DNA of 64,000 nt from Mytilus galloprovincialis (GCF_965363235.1 NC_134843.1:93033795-93097794), one strand, 5' to 3'; shown: positions 39,101-49,778, numbered from the stretch's first letter. Numbers and translations: made by a program. The notes: generated by a model not told the origin, from the letters alone.

Positions 39101-42100
39101 ACTGTCATCTAATTTAAACTTGACATGCTCAACCCGATGAAGACAGGAACAACTTACCTTTTCGAAACATCTGACTTTGAACCCCAAACTTTGTCTGGAT
39201 TGGTGATGCTAAATCTATCAGAAGTTAACTGCCCTAGGCCTGAAGACGGTTGTTTGTCTTTTGTGGTTACCCGTTTGGCATGCTGTTATTTGTTTTTATC
39301 TGATGATGTTTATTATTGCTCTAGATAAGCTTTTTCTTTTTTTTTTTAAATGAATTTTGAATTTTTTACAAAATTGAAGAATCATGTATGTTCTGTTTAC
39401 ATTATTATCACCGACCTTTCGAGACCCTCATGTTTAGTCAAGGTCGTTGAACACCCGATATTGGTACATTATTATTGATTCAACTGAAAGAACAGAAATA
39501 AATTTGGATTTACAGAAAGTTGTTTTTTTTTCATATTTCACATGCATTTAAGATGTACAATTGGCATTTGGTTTGATGACCTTTTTTCTACAAACATTTA
39601 ACTTTGATTCACTTTGACGAAATCGTGTTTAACGATAATATTTCAAAAAATTATTCTACTCAAGATGAGCAATTGATAATGTGGCACAACATCAGTTCTC
39701 GCTCATGATTACTATAAAATTTTAGCCACTAATTATCATATATTTATCACAAGGTTGTAGATTGTACGGCAAATGTAACGCAGCAGGGCATACAATCCAG
39801 GTTAACCCTTGTTCAGAAGTTGTCTGTGCCAGAAATGGTCGTTGGGTTTATAGTAAAAGAGGTAAGTAGTATAAGAGGCGAGACAGACACAGGTTAAAAA
39901 AAAATTGAAAAAGTATTTTTAATACATTATTTATTTTACTGACAAAAAGAGGGAAAGGAAATATCTTTTCATATTTAAAATAAATTTAAATCAATAATTA
40001 TCAAACGTTGCTTTAAGATATTTTTGTCGTAGATCTGCGAGGTTGTTTTGGTTTTTGGTTTTTTGCAACAGCTGAAACCAAAATGGTATTTTGCCCCAGT
40101 CATTAACTTTTTTTTGTATTACAAGGATACTAAAATAGCACTGTTTAGTAGTGATAAATGCAATAGGTTTAAACACGTATACTTTTGCTGTGATGTATGT
40201 AGGATGTTAATTGGTAGAAGGTTAAATTTAAATTTATGTAAAAAATGGTGGATTGAAACTGGTTTTATAGCTAGCTAAAACTCTCACTTGCATGACAGTC
40301 GCATTAAATTCCATTATATTGACAACGATGTGTGAACAAAAACATCCAGAAATAATAGGAAAAATGTGAAAAATATACTTCAGTCAACATTGTGTTATAA
40401 TCTAAAACACTAAAAAAAAATTAAAAAATATGTAACAAAGAAGCACAAAATGGCGTATAGCCCAAGCAAATTAGCAAAAATTAAAGACAAAAATACACAA
40501 ATTTACAAAAGTACAATAACACAATGACGGGATTTATAAGTATAGAGCCAAGTCATAAATGTAACAAAGAAAAATAATAAGACAAAAAGACAAAGCACAT
40601 AGCAAAAATGAAAAACAAGCAACAAACAAGTTGTACAATAGCAGATAGATCATTGAACTTCTTGATGGTCCACTCAAACGCCGAAAATATTGTCTTATCA
40701 TATCATCTCTGAAAAAAGTACAAACAACATGCAGTAATCAAATTTTGCAATGATTTCAAGATGTACAAAATATATAGAATATGTAAGCCCTGTATGATCC
40801 TGTATGACTGTTTCCTCTGCTGTCAAACGGAGAAAATATATCGAAGGACAGCAGTATGTATTAATAGCTTGTAACCAGATTTGGTTTGTCCATAATTTAG
40901 GTGTTGATCTACTTAATTTTACTCAAAATATTCAAATGTCAATTTGCACACGGAAGATAGAAACCGAAATCAAATTAATATAGTTTTAACACTTGATGAT
41001 AATTAAGTCACGCCTCTCTTTTGTAAGGGAAATTACCTTGACCATCTGCTGACACCCTAGTATTGATCAGCAAGGAGAGTTTAGTTATTTGTTCATATCT
41101 TTTAAACATAAATTATTTGATGTTACGTACATGTATATAAAAGGAAAAGACAAAAGTAATCACAGCTTAGATAGTCGTCTTCAAAAAATGTAAATTAGTT
41201 ATAATGTATAAATAAATATAAAGACAACAACATTAAAAATTTAAGATTCATTATTTCAAAAGTTTCAAAATAGTTACAGAAAAGACACAATTTTGCAAGC
41301 AAATTACATCCCTACGTTAACATTCATTGCTTAACAAATTTACGTATGTAGACAAAACGCGCGTATGGCGTTTCATATTAAATGAAAAGAGATATATAAA
41401 AGATCAACAAATTTTTTTTCAAATAACACAAAAGAATCCTTAATTAGGAATGTATTTTAATTCAAATTAAAATTTATCTGTCCCTTTATGTTAGTAACAA
41501 ATTCAAATAGGTGTCGAAGGTACCAAGATTATAATTTGAAACGCCAGCAGAGATGGGTCCGATTACTTTCAATGTAATTGATTAAATTACAATTACTTTG
41601 TCATTTGTACGATTAAATTAAATTAATGATTACATCATTTCTGAAAGTGTCTGATTGAATTAATGATTACATTAGCAAAGTAGTCATGATTACATCTGAA
41701 TACAATGAATTTAAAAAAAACACATTTTGAATGATATGAATGAATTAACATTTGATACAACTAAAGCACTTTTTAGAAAGGATTTTGTTTTATATATTAG
41801 AAAATGATAACTTCAAACTTCATCTATTTAATAAACCACAAAAGTTCACAACATACATACATGAACATTGTGTCACTGGTTATGACCCATTACACTTTAT
41901 CAGCATTGATCTCTGAATTATTTTGACTTCAATTGAATATGGCATTATAAAGAGTTTGCTGTTTGTCTTCTGACCTCTTTGAGACTTTATATGTATTTCA
42001 AGGTGCAGTTTATGAAAGTTAAAATATGGATGAAATAAAGTTACCAGTTAAACACTATGTAAAATTTTAATAGAATTGTTTAATCAAATTGTAAACAAAA

Positions 42101-45100
42101 TACAAGTCCTATAAATCATTGCATTTTACATGTCCAGTTTAAGAAAATACAAAAATTTGTTGAAATCTTGAACAAGATATTTTTCCAACTTTTAATTTAG
42201 TTTGTGCTAATTAGATAAATTTTCACATGTCTGGTTAATCTTTTATCATATACATTGTCCTACAGCTATATTCAATTGGAAATTGTAATAAAAACAAACC
42301 TTAATTGGTTTCCTACCTGTCAATTAAAAGTTGACAAAAATCACAGTATTAACAAAAGATCATAATTCAAGATTAAAGAAAAGTATAATATTATTTGAAT
42401 ATAACAGTTATTATCAAATATATATATATGTACACTTTTAAATTGTGAATATATGTACAATATCTTTTATTAAGGCTAGTACAGTATATTTTACTAATTG
42501 TATTATGTGTCTTCTTAGGCTATAAATGATGGCTTTTCAATACTGTAACAGTTTATTGTACCCCCGCTTTAAAAAAGGGGGGTATACTGTTTTACCTCTG
42601 TCTGTCAGTCCGTCCGTCCATCAGTCCGTCCGTCAGTCAGTCAGTCAGTCCGTCCCATGAAACTTTCGTCACATTTTTCTCAGGAACTACACATCCACCC
42701 TTTCTGTAATTTGGTATCAACATTTATATATGTCAGCCATACCGTGTGATGCGTTTTCAGATTCATCACTTGACAACTTCCTGTTTACCGAACACTTGTC
42801 TGATTTTACACATGATAGCCAAGTTGAAAATTTTCGTCACATTTTTCTCAGGAACTACAATACAAGGATTTCTGAAATTTGGTTTCAGGATTTATATAAG
42901 TCAGCTATACCGTGTGATGCATTTTCAGATTCATCACTCAACAACTTCCTGTTTACCGAACACTTGCATATTTTTACACTATTAATATTATCCACTTGCG
43001 GCGGGGGTATCATCAGTGAGCAGTAGCTCGCAGTTTCACTTGTTTTTTACTGAAGTATACGAATCAATTAACATGCTTTATAAAGTAAACCAAACTATCT
43101 TAACATGTAAATATTTATTATTTAAGAATAACAAAATTGTTCATTTATTGACCATAAACAAAGTTTAAGATTTTTTTTTTCATTGTAATCAGAATGTAAT
43201 CAAAAAGTAATCAGGATTACAGGGTATTTTGAAAAGTAATTGATTAAATTAAATTACATGAAATCAGATTTTTGGCTGATTAATGATTACAATGATTACT
43301 TGAAAAATTGTAATCAATTACAGCTGATTAACGATTACAATTACAATTAACCCAAGTCTGAACGCCAGACGCGCGTTTCTTCTACACAAGACCATTGAGG
43401 ACCAAAAAATTCAAAACGTTGTGCCAAATACGGCTTAGGTAAATTATTCCTGGGATAAGAAAATCCTAGTTAGTTTTTAAAAACTCACAGTTTTGTACAC
43501 AGGAAATTTATAGAAATGATCATACATTTGATTTTCATGTCAACACAATTATTCTGATGTTTGTATAAATAAGGTATCCAAAGACACAATGAAAGTTATC
43601 TTAAGTAGGAAAGTTGAACTTTCACCGTTGATAATTTATAAAATTGAATGTATCGCGATCTTCATTTAACGTTGAACATTTTATTTGAATACTTAAATAA
43701 TGCAGTATAAGTCGTTAATGGACGGTTTTGCATTGACATGAAATTCTTAAATTTAAAAACTGAATATTTCTACTTGATTCCTCGGTTCATCCAATAGCTT
43801 TATTATTTTCTGAAAGTATATGTTTGGACTATCTCACATACAAAATGGTATAAAATCGAAGATTATATCCAGAAACGTTTGACTCGGGAGATTTAATAGT
43901 CTTTGCAGATATTAAGCAGATTATCCATGATAAGAATTGTATTAAAAAACTGAAGTTTTCTCAAATATCTAACAAATGCTTCCAGTCCGTTTAAACATAA
44001 AATTTAAAAATTGATGAATTAAAACAATGACTTACCAAAGATACAAAATAGAAATAGAATATCAAAATATGCTTATTGCTTATGTTCTTTAATGTTTTTT
44101 AAGCTTACTGGATTCTTATGTGTCTTTGAACTGATAATTTAAATGTAATTGTGACTGTTGGACATTCAAAAACCCTGTCGAACATGTCCAACAAACGCAC
44201 AAATAACTTCATCTTAAATCAGACTTTGACGGAAAGACAACGATTGATATCAAGCGTATTTAGCATACTCTCACTTAAAAGTGTCGATAGAAAGTTATCT
44301 TTCTTGTGTCGTGGGCTTAAATATGAATGGAAAGTTTTGACGTAAAATAAACAATCAATATAATCACCTTTTGAATAGAAAACCTCTAAGTTAGTCGATA
44401 TGCTTGAGTTTTCAAGGTGACGTCACGAGCCAAATTTGTTTATTTGAAGCGAGCAGCTTGATATATAAATATAGCACAACAAATATCAAAGGAAACCTAC
44501 ACATACGATAACGTAATGTAAGACGTCGCTGTAAATTAATTCGCATTCTTTGGCTCCAAACATATTGAAAATTATTAGAAACATTTCTATTCATGACGAC
44601 TTTCAGTTGACCTCTAGTTTTTCTCAATTATTTGCTGTCATTTGACGTTTACGCCACATCTTTTTATATTCATTCTCCTTACTGAAATTCTAGGTTGTTA
44701 TATTGATGGTCAGTGCAAAGAGCATCTTGTAGAATGGAAAAATTCTGTATGTGACACCGAAAAGTGCTTTGTGACAATAAGTAAAAGAAATGGACCAAAA
44801 GTGCAGATAAGACACGTAAAGGCAGGTAGGGCAAATATTCGATCTTCCTTATAATGCTTAATACAAATATTATTTATCCAGAAATGAAGGCTATGCCTTT
44901 AATTTTAAAGCTTCATTGGTCCTTTCTGGTATGTATGTACCAGATTTATTCCACCATCTTTTACATGCGAAGTCAGGAAGTCAGAAATATGACAGTTATT
45001 ATCCATTTGTTTGATAGGTGAGCTTTTGATTTTATCAAATTTCCGGTTTGAACTTTCCTATGTGTTCGGTATTTTTGTGGTTTTACTTTTGATAATTGTT

Positions 45101-46118
45101 GCCTGTTAAGAAATGACATTCTTTGAATTTAGGATGTAAGGATTCCAAAGGAGCCTGTCGTGACGTGAAAGAGACATGGGATGAACCATCAATGGATATC
45201 GATGGCACTTGTCCTAGTTCATTTAAGGCTGTGGCAAAATGCTGGTGGTATAAGATGGTAGTTACTTATGAAAGTAAATGTAAGTCTCTTTTATTTATTT
45301 TGAATAATACCATACGTTACGTTACACAGTCTCTATGAAAGGTCCAAGCTTTTATTTCAAAATCGAACAAAGGAATCCAAGATTTATAGGAGTTTAAAAG
45401 TCTTTCAATAACTATTTGAAGAAAATGGTCAATAAGTGTTCAGTTTCAATGCCATTGTCAAGTAAATCATGGACGCTTATATGGTATAGTATAGTTGTAA
45501 TATTTCTCGCTGCTCTTTGGTTAACTAATGTCGCCTTAATATCCGACAACTAGTTTTTCAATCGAATGTCAAAGCTGTGAGTGCGATCCTTACAAAGAGA
45601 TATAAGTTATATACAGTGAAAGATTTTTTTAACCAAGCTTCAGTAAATTTTACGATTTCCGGAAGAGTAAAAAAAATCGAAAATAAAACAGTATCCATAA
45701 CGTATCATTTAAAATGTTTAATTAGCAGAAAGGAAGTCGTACTATTTTGGCACTAACCTAAAATTAAGGTTTGGTCGAGCGCAACACTGGTTCAAACTTG
45801 CACATACCAAGGGTAATATGGATAATGCCTTTAAAACATCAATGATAAACATGATAATAGTTTAACCATATATAGGAATCCATCATGGCAATATAGTGTT
45901 GCTTTGGAAGATTAATGTTGATGGCACCAAATTATGATCTTTATTCATTTTATAGTGTAAAGGTAATGATAACTTGTTGTTTTTCAAAACAATACATATA
46001 GAGCTATCTATTCAATTAGTTTCAGTGTATACTGTTATTCCACAATATATCTATAAACATATAAACATAAAACACTTTTGTTGCAGGTTCATATGATGAG
46101 GGGAGTAACAGAAAATAA
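30024..46118 (+). CDS. Secreted multi-module Cys-rich protein gene (10 coding exons)
   Basis: Ten exons can be joined by AG/GT sites into one open frame of 1128 nt (375 residues): 30024-30129, 31254-31397, 34833-34955, 37155-37232, 37870-37995, 38596-38727, 39754-39861, 44694-44825, 45133-45279 and 46087-46118. Every junction is phase 1 and all eight internal exons are multiples of three. Exon 1 encodes a hydrophobic start that looks like a signal peptide. Each internal exon encodes one Cys module, typically C-x5/8-C-x10/12-C-x4-C with a Trp seven residues after the second Cys. This resembles the first half of a VWC/SVWC domain with one additional Cys, but the match is by eye and I cannot name a family. 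The neighbouring gene on the opposite strand (49779-63366) is built identically and is convergent. Extracellular structural, binding or immune roles are all possible. AATAAA at 46144 fits the 3' end. Missed or extra exons are possible. Confidence 0.78.
31254..31397 (+). CDS. Cys-module gene (plus), exon 2: divergent module
   Basis: Acceptor CTACAAACAG; the frame continues in phase 1. The peptide has Cys in CFYDD and DDCSTIGRC: the second module Cys seems replaced by Phe and the last spacing is x5 instead of x4. The only donor that keeps the downstream frame is GTGG|GTTGGT at 31397, weaker than the others; a nicer AAACAG|GTCAAA donor at 31387 would break the frame. Confidence 0.55.
31675..31745. 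repeat. Dispersed repeat tail (GTATGA(G)TGCCAATGAGAC)
   Basis: GAGTGCCAATGAGACAACTC followed by TCTACAAGAGACCAATT, the reverse complement of the family A/B tail. A second fragment is at 30775-30815 (AGAAGATATGGTATGATTGC). Both lie in introns of the plus-strand Cys-module gene. Confidence 0.7.
31926..33130. repeat. Inverted-repeat-flanked segment (~75-bp arms) in intron 2
   Basis: The left arm (about 31926-32000: CAGATTCCAACGAGTATGAA, GATTCTTTGGTTAGCTTCCT) is repeated in reverse complement at about 33052-33125 with few differences. The enclosed ~1.05 kb contains the 32215-32480 block also found near 52700. It could be a foldback transposon; target duplications were not found. Confidence 0.65.
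32215..32480 (+). repeat. Repeat shared with 52697-52935
   Basis: Shared landmarks are GATTNAATGCTAAACANATG, TAGAAAATCCACAGC, AAACAAGTTTA and ATATGGACCAATTCAAGTAC. The same orientation is found in an intron of the minus-strand Cys-module gene. Confidence 0.8.
34833..34955 (+). CDS. Cys-module gene (plus), exon 3
   Basis: Acceptor TTTTAACAG, donor GAAC|GTAAAT, both phase 1; 123 nt. Module C-x8-C-x10-C-x4-C (ACKEPMHPGKCYNDKDEW, then GCSLKRC), with the conserved Trp, and an acidic/basic tail. Confidence 0.85.
35751..35838 (+). repeat. 22-bp minisatellite, four copies
   Basis: Four exact-length copies of AACTTCNCAAATAATACAAG plus AC; only the first (CCC for CAC) and last bases differ. Lies in intron 3 of the plus-strand gene. 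Confidence 0.95.
36040..36280 (+). repeat. Dispersed repeat, family C
   Basis: TTTAGCTGGCTATAAAACCA, GTACCAAGTCAAGAATATAA and CTCGGAGTTCGGTATTTTTC are family C landmarks. The preceding 35935-36040 (TGTTTGTTGTTCACATATCG) belongs to the longer form of the family. Confidence 0.75.
37155..37232 (+). CDS. Cys-module gene (plus), exon 4: half module
   Basis: Acceptor CTTTTACAG, donor ACCAG|GTACTA, phase 1 on both sides, 78 nt. It contains only the second half of a module (NDGCQFSSCQ, C-x4-C) and no first Cys pair. It may be a truncated duplicate, or its first half may be in an exon I missed in the 2.2-kb intron upstream. Confidence 0.65.
37265..37462 (+). repeat. Dispersed repeat, family D
   Basis: GCACAACTTTTTGGAATTTT, GGTCCTCATTGTTCTTCAAC and ATGTAGACGAAATGCGCGTC match the copy at 52076-52290 closely and in the same orientation. 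Confidence 0.8.
37870..37995 (+). CDS. Cys-module gene (plus), exon 5
   Basis: Acceptor TTGTATTAG, donor ACAC|GTAAGT, 126 nt, phase 1-1. Module C-x7-C-x10-C-x4-C (GCYYKREKKCYPVG, then GCSRIEC). Strongly basic, and Trp is absent at the usual place. Confidence 0.85.
38596..38727 (+). CDS. Cys-module gene (plus), exon 6
   Basis: Acceptor AATTCTATAG, donor CGAG|GTAACT, 132 nt, phase 1-1. Module C-x5-C-x12-C-x4-C (ECRSFGKCVDVGAIW-like start, then RCIDQKC) with the conserved Trp. Confidence 0.85.
39754..39861 (+). CDS. Cys-module gene (plus), exon 7
   Basis: Acceptor TATCACAAG, donor AGAG|GTAAGT, 108 nt, phase 1-1. Module C-x5-C-x11-C-x4-C (GCRLYGKCNAAG, then PCSEVVC), with a short tail. Confidence 0.85.
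40265..40350 (-). repeat. Dispersed repeat, family C, reversed fragment
   Basis: TAGCTAGCTAAAACTCTCAC, ATGACAGTCGC and TTGACAACGATGTGTGAACA are the reverse complement of the family C 5' half. A similar reversed fragment is at 56120-56190. Confidence 0.65.
41345..41547 (-). repeat. Family D repeat, part 1 (split by insertion)
   Basis: The stretch ending TACCAAGATTATAATTTGAA, ACGCCAG (41520-41547) continues after the insertion as ACGCGCGTTTCTTCTACACA at 43369. The whole is a reversed family D repeat split by the hAT-like element. A second signature is at 41350 (GACAAAACGCGCGTATGGCG). Confidence 0.7.
41548..43360. mobile_element. Non-autonomous hAT-like transposon with 8-bp target duplication
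   Basis: The element starts CAGAGATGGGT and ends ACCCAAGTCTG, imperfect inverted ends of the hAT type (CAGannTGGGT, then GATTAC-rich subterminal repeats on both sides). It is bounded by an exact 8-bp direct repeat, AACGCCAG, at 41540-41547 and 43361-43368. Joining the flanks restores a continuous family D repeat. The 1813-bp interior has no transposase frame and contains a further nested repeat at 42558-43010. It lies in the 4.8-kb intron 7 of the plus-strand Cys-module gene. Confidence 0.9.
42558..43010 (+). repeat. Nested repeat with GTCC/GTCA array and 168-bp internal duplication
   Basis: Bounded by TACCCCCGC (42559-42567) and its reverse complement GCGGGGGTA (43001-43009). It starts with AAAAAAGGGGGGTATACTGT and a CTGTCAGTCCGTCCGTC array (42598-42655), then two tandem ~168-bp units sharing TTCGTCACATTTTTCTCAGG, CATACCGTGTGATGC and CTTCCTGTTTACCGAACACT. 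The open frames 42730-43026 and 42746-42985, with duplicated peptides, arise from this. Confidence 0.8.
43361..43475 (-). repeat. Family D repeat, part 2
   Basis: CCAGACGCGCGTTTCTTCTA, ACCATTGAGGACCAAAAAAT and TTGTGCCAAATACGGC are the reverse complement of 37290-37440 and 52110-52240. Confidence 0.8.
44694..44825 (+). CDS. Cys-module gene (plus), exon 8
   Basis: Acceptor GAAATTCTAG, donor GCAG|GTAGGG, 132 nt, phase 1-1. Module C-x5-C-x11-C-x4-C (GCYIDGQCKEHLVEW, then VCDTEKC), Trp conserved, followed by a basic tail. The intron end upstream is in frame with an ATG at 44642 and hydrophobic residues, a coincidence discussed separately. Confidence 0.87.
44965..45100 (+). repeat. Dispersed repeat, family C, 3' part
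   Basis: GTCAGAAATATGACAGTTAT, TTGTTTGATAGGTGAGCTTT and GTGTTCGGTATTTTTGTGGT. Lies in the short intron 8. Confidence 0.7.
45133..45279 (+). CDS. Cys-module gene (plus), exon 9: divergent module
   Basis: Acceptor TTGAATTTAG, donor AAAT|GTAAGT, 147 nt, phase 1-1. The first Cys pair is normal (GCKDSKGACRDVKETW, with Trp), but the spacing then changes to C-x17-C-x9-C, ending KCWWYKM. It is the last Cys-bearing exon of this gene. Confidence 0.85.
46087..46118 (+). CDS. Cys-module gene (plus), exon 10: short C-terminal exon
   Basis: Acceptor TTTGTTGCAG; the split codon makes a final Cys, then SYDEGSNRK and TAA at 46116-46118. AATAAA at 46144-46149 is a likely polyadenylation signal, only 26 bp beyond the stop. 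Confidence 0.75.
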
Positions 46119-46149
46119 TAACGACGAGTCAAAACATAAATGTAATAAA

Positions 46150-48430
46150 TTTATATGCCATATATACGTGTATTACCATTATTCATGAACTGAACTTCCC
46201 ATTTCTAATTCGGAATTTGATTATGTTGTATGATTAAAAATGTGACGTAGTTAAAAGTGAGAACGGATATAGGGAGACATCAATCCGACGTAGAAAAAGC
46301 CGAAGTCCACCAATGGGTCTTCAAAACAGCGATAAAAGCCTGCGCCCGAAAGGCGGGCTCAAGCTGACCTCTAAACAAACATTTATACTAGCTTAGTGAC
46401 AATGGACGTCAAGCGCAAAAATACAGCGGGATTTAATGTTTAATGAGATCTCAATCATTCCCCTAACATCTAGCCAATGTAGATAAAACAAACACACATC
46501 AATATGCACAGTAAAATTCAGTTTAAAAGAAGTTCGAATCTGATGTGGAAAACAAAAATATGTACAAATGAACGATACTTATTTATAACATGTAAGTGTT
46601 AGTATACCAATATTAAATAGATGAATGCATTGGTTTCATCCCTGGAAAAGTTCATAATTTGAATCAAATTTTTTTTTAATGTTTTTTAAACGAAAATACA
46701 CTGACACATAATATTTTAAGCTATAGGAAATTTGTATAATCACTCGATAAAACAGAGACACTCGAAAAAAAAAATCAAAATGTCGTTTTCAAGGAACCAA
46801 CAATAATTTTCGTAAAGTGTCTGGATACAAGGATATATAGATTACGAGTACGCATTTCCATCTCAATTTGCATTGGTATGTAAATAAAAAATGGCTTTCT
46901 TCTGTATTTTGGAATAAAGAATTTCAAGGCTAATTCATATTGCAACTATTCCAGTCATAATTACGTTCGATAACTCTGCATGTTACTGGTTTAATTAGGA
47001 TTATGTAAAATTTACTGGTTACTCGATGAATGATTTAAAGAAAATTAAACAATATATTTATTTCACCTTGGTTATTTAATATCCATTCGAGATTTTTTTT
47101 ATAAATATAAAATAATATCGTAATAAATTGCATCGAGAACACCAATTAATCTACATTAGTATTATTATTATTTATTATTTAGGTATTGTCAAAACTTACA
47201 TCGTGATTAGGTGCCATGTTTATTTTCGATCTTTGATCACGTTGATGTTATGACTTAATTAGTATCTCCTTTATCTAGCTATGCCCTTGGCTATCATTAT
47301 AGTGACTATAACATGTCATATGTAATTGCAATGTAAACAGTGAAATTAAATTAGATTTATGTGCATGTACAAAATAAGTGTCGAACATCGTCCACGTTTG
47401 AAAATTATTTGGTTGCCCTTTTTTTTTTAAATTTTATAAAATAAACAGCATGTAACAGCTTTATCAAAAGGAACCAATGTTTGATTCTATGCTGCTTTAA
47501 GGTAAGACAATGACTGAAAACGCGAGCATCCAATGGTTATTTGATTTTCAATGTAACAATCTTACAAAATATGTTTTTACCAAGTCGTTCCACGCTGTCA
47601 TTGAGGTCGCCATCTTGAAAAATAATACCAGATTTTCTGTAAGTGACTGATTTTCAAATCTATTTGGAAGGGACATAGTAAAAAAATTAAACTATTGCAT
47701 ATACGATATTTCAAAGATTTATGAATATAGTAATAAGCACATATTCCCACAATTATTCCATCTGTTTTGTTTGAATCGCAATTTTAGGTTAAAAACGACA
47801 GAAAATCCAATATTTATCGGAGTTGGATGATTAACAGTGTGAACTTATCGAGGCAACAAGACAAATTTTCAAAAGCATTTGGAAGGGAGAAGACCAAAAT
47901 TTAAACTTTTTCAAAAGGCATAAATATATTTCTTAATATATGAGGAATTACTATATATTCCCACACTTTTTGTATCATGAACTTAAAGTACTTTATTTTA
48001 TCGATTCTTGAAAGCTCCTGTGCATTTCTATACATTTTACTTGGGCTTAATACGGGTGATGTGTGACGTCGTCAAAGTCACGTGATGACTGCTATAGTTG
48101 GATATGTTCACTTTTTAACGAAAAATAATGTCGGATTGATAATAATGTTTAATTCAAATACTCACATACCTTGTATATTATTATTAAACTCAACCTTCTG
48201 TATCACATCATGTCAGAAAGGAAGTCTCTTGGTTCACATTTTTGGTCATATTTACTTGAAAAAAAGTGCAAATCACTCGAAAAAAAGTACAAATCACTCG
48301 AAAAAAGCGCAAATCAATCTAAAAAAACAGGGTCCATTTTTTAACATGTACGTGATTGAATACACTTGTATACTAACTAAGTCTAGTCGACAAGAAAGAG
48401 ACTACAAACCATGTTTTGTCCAAACTTTTC
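46150..48430. other. Intergenic region between the convergent Cys-module genes
   Basis: No gene. Two diverged, roughly 220-bp spaced copies of a block (about 47650-47760 and 47865-47975) share TTTGGAAGGG, then CATATTCCCACA. A 21-bp tandem repeat lies at 48258-48325. Confidence 0.5.
48258..48325 (+). repeat. 21-bp tandem repeat, three copies
   Basis: Three copies of GAAAAAAAGTGCAAATCACTC, progressively diverged. The open frame 48082-48507 with repeated NHSKK peptides is a by-product. Confidence 0.85.
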
Positions 48431-48432
48431 TA

Positions 48433-48700
48433 CCTAAAAAAATGTCTGTACCAAGCCAGAAATTAGACTGTTGTTTTTTCATTCGTTTAATATGTTTGAG
48501 TTTTTGATTTTGCCATTTGGTTGGTGTTGTACTGACCAGGATTTTGGTGATTTTATATTTCATATATGATAGTAATACTTACAATAGCCCACATCATACG
48601 TGAATGAGTTGCCTGACTTTTTACATTTCATCTTTAAACATGTTGTTTTTCCTTTTGGAATTTTACTCAAAAACAGTATTTTTGTTATTTTACTTTTTAA
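48433..48700 (+). repeat. Family C repeat interrupted by a captured gene fragment
   Basis: Left part to GATTTTGCCATTTGGTTGG (48524) and right part from TTTTGGAATTTTACTCAAAA (about 48653) are family C; the family's usual middle is replaced by 128 bp copied from the minus-strand Cys-module gene. Confidence 0.7.
48525..48652 (-). pseudogene. Captured copy of part of minus-gene exon 11 and its intron
   Basis: Identical to 50830-50957 except for one base (T for A near 48552), with no gaps. On the minus strand it holds the last 70 nt of the penultimate exon, its GT donor and 58 nt of the following intron. It has no acceptor or complete module, so it is a non-functional fragment of very recent origin. 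Confidence 0.93.
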
Positions 48701-49738
48701 GTTCGCGAACATTGCTCTCGATAAATTTGTGCCTAAGTTTGGCTAAAAATGACTCCGAAAGTTCGTTTTTTCTAAAAAGGTTGCATATTTCAACGTTTCA
48801 TTAACAAAAGCCTTACATAAATGTTCAATTGAACTTTATTAATTATGTTTTCGTCAACTCCAGACACTTTAGGTCTTCAAATAACGAACTTGAAATAGTG
48901 ACAGAAATAAGGTCGTTGTAGAACTTTTTGTCTTTCAGGTAATCAATTGAGAATTTTTGCATGTCCCTGTTGGCAAATAGTTCAAATGTGGCTAACGGGA
49001 AGCAATTCAATAATATAACTCCTTCAGTTTGAAATTGCAGAAACAGAAGTGAATATCTATAGTAACATTATCTCAACTTGTTTTGTTGAGATAATGTAAT
49101 ACGATTTTTTTTACATGTTTGTGAAATTTTTCTATATAAATCATTTCTTTATACAGTTTACATTAACAGCTTTATTTATTCAGCACTCTTTAGTCACAAG
49201 TAAGTAAAAAAAATCTCAGACAACAAGGGTGATTTGAGTGTTCTCAAAAGGCTCTAATTATCATTGTTAGTCAATTTAAAATAAAAGTCAAGGGTGTGGC
49301 GGTAATTTTTCGATTGATATAGATCTGAAAAGGTAATAAAGGTGATAGTTTCTCTGTCTCTTAAATATATGATTTCTCCTCAATTAGCGATCCTTTTGCA
49401 ATGCAGGATGTATAAATTATCAGCAGCGTAATCAATACATAGAAAACAAACAAACTTTGGGAGAGAGTTTGTATATAACTGATAGTACTTGGAACATAAA
49501 TGGATGTGTAATTGCCCCTTAGAAACATATAACTAAAATGAATAAGAAATTAAATGTATCCCTATTTGTTACAAATGAAATAAACTATTAAAGACAATAT
49601 ATAACTCACAAGGAAAAATAAAAATAAACTAAATGAAAAAATGCAGAAAAAAGGACAATTAATTATCTATGATGAGTTTATTATATAGAATATAATGTCA
49701 GATAGAATTAACAAAAACTCAAAGATTTTTTTACCCTC
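48701..49738. other. Intergenic, with one perfect hairpin
   Basis: A 13-bp perfect stem with a 7-nt loop, ACATTATCTCAAC and its reverse complement, lies at 49065-49097. No other feature is recognised. Confidence 0.5.
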
Positions 49739-49739
49739 C

Positions 49740-49745
49740 TTTATT
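49740..49745 (-). terminator. Polyadenylation signal of the minus-strand Cys-module gene
   Basis: AATAAA on the minus strand, 34 bp past the stop codon at 49779. Confidence 0.6.
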
Positions 49746-49778
49746 TAACTCTCATATGAATATTGCTTTATACTCATA

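Noticed and set aside
42730..43026. 98-codon frame with a duplicated peptide containing PCDAFSDSSL.
   Set aside because: Comes from a 168-bp tandem duplication in a non-coding nested repeat; no start context, motif or splice support.
44642..44825. An ATG at 44642 gives a hydrophobic, signal-peptide-like start (MTFTPHLFIFILLTEILG) in frame with the exon 8 Cys module, suggesting a separate small secreted protein.
   Set aside because: The stretch is the pyrimidine-rich end of an intron with a good AG acceptor. Similar in-frame hydrophobic leaders appear before the exons at 62.5 and 58.6 kb for the same reason, because T-rich tracts translate to Phe/Leu/Ile.
48082..48507. 141-codon frame with NHSKK repeats.
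   Set aside because: Explained by a 21-bp A-rich tandem repeat, then runs into a family C repeat and stops inside it.
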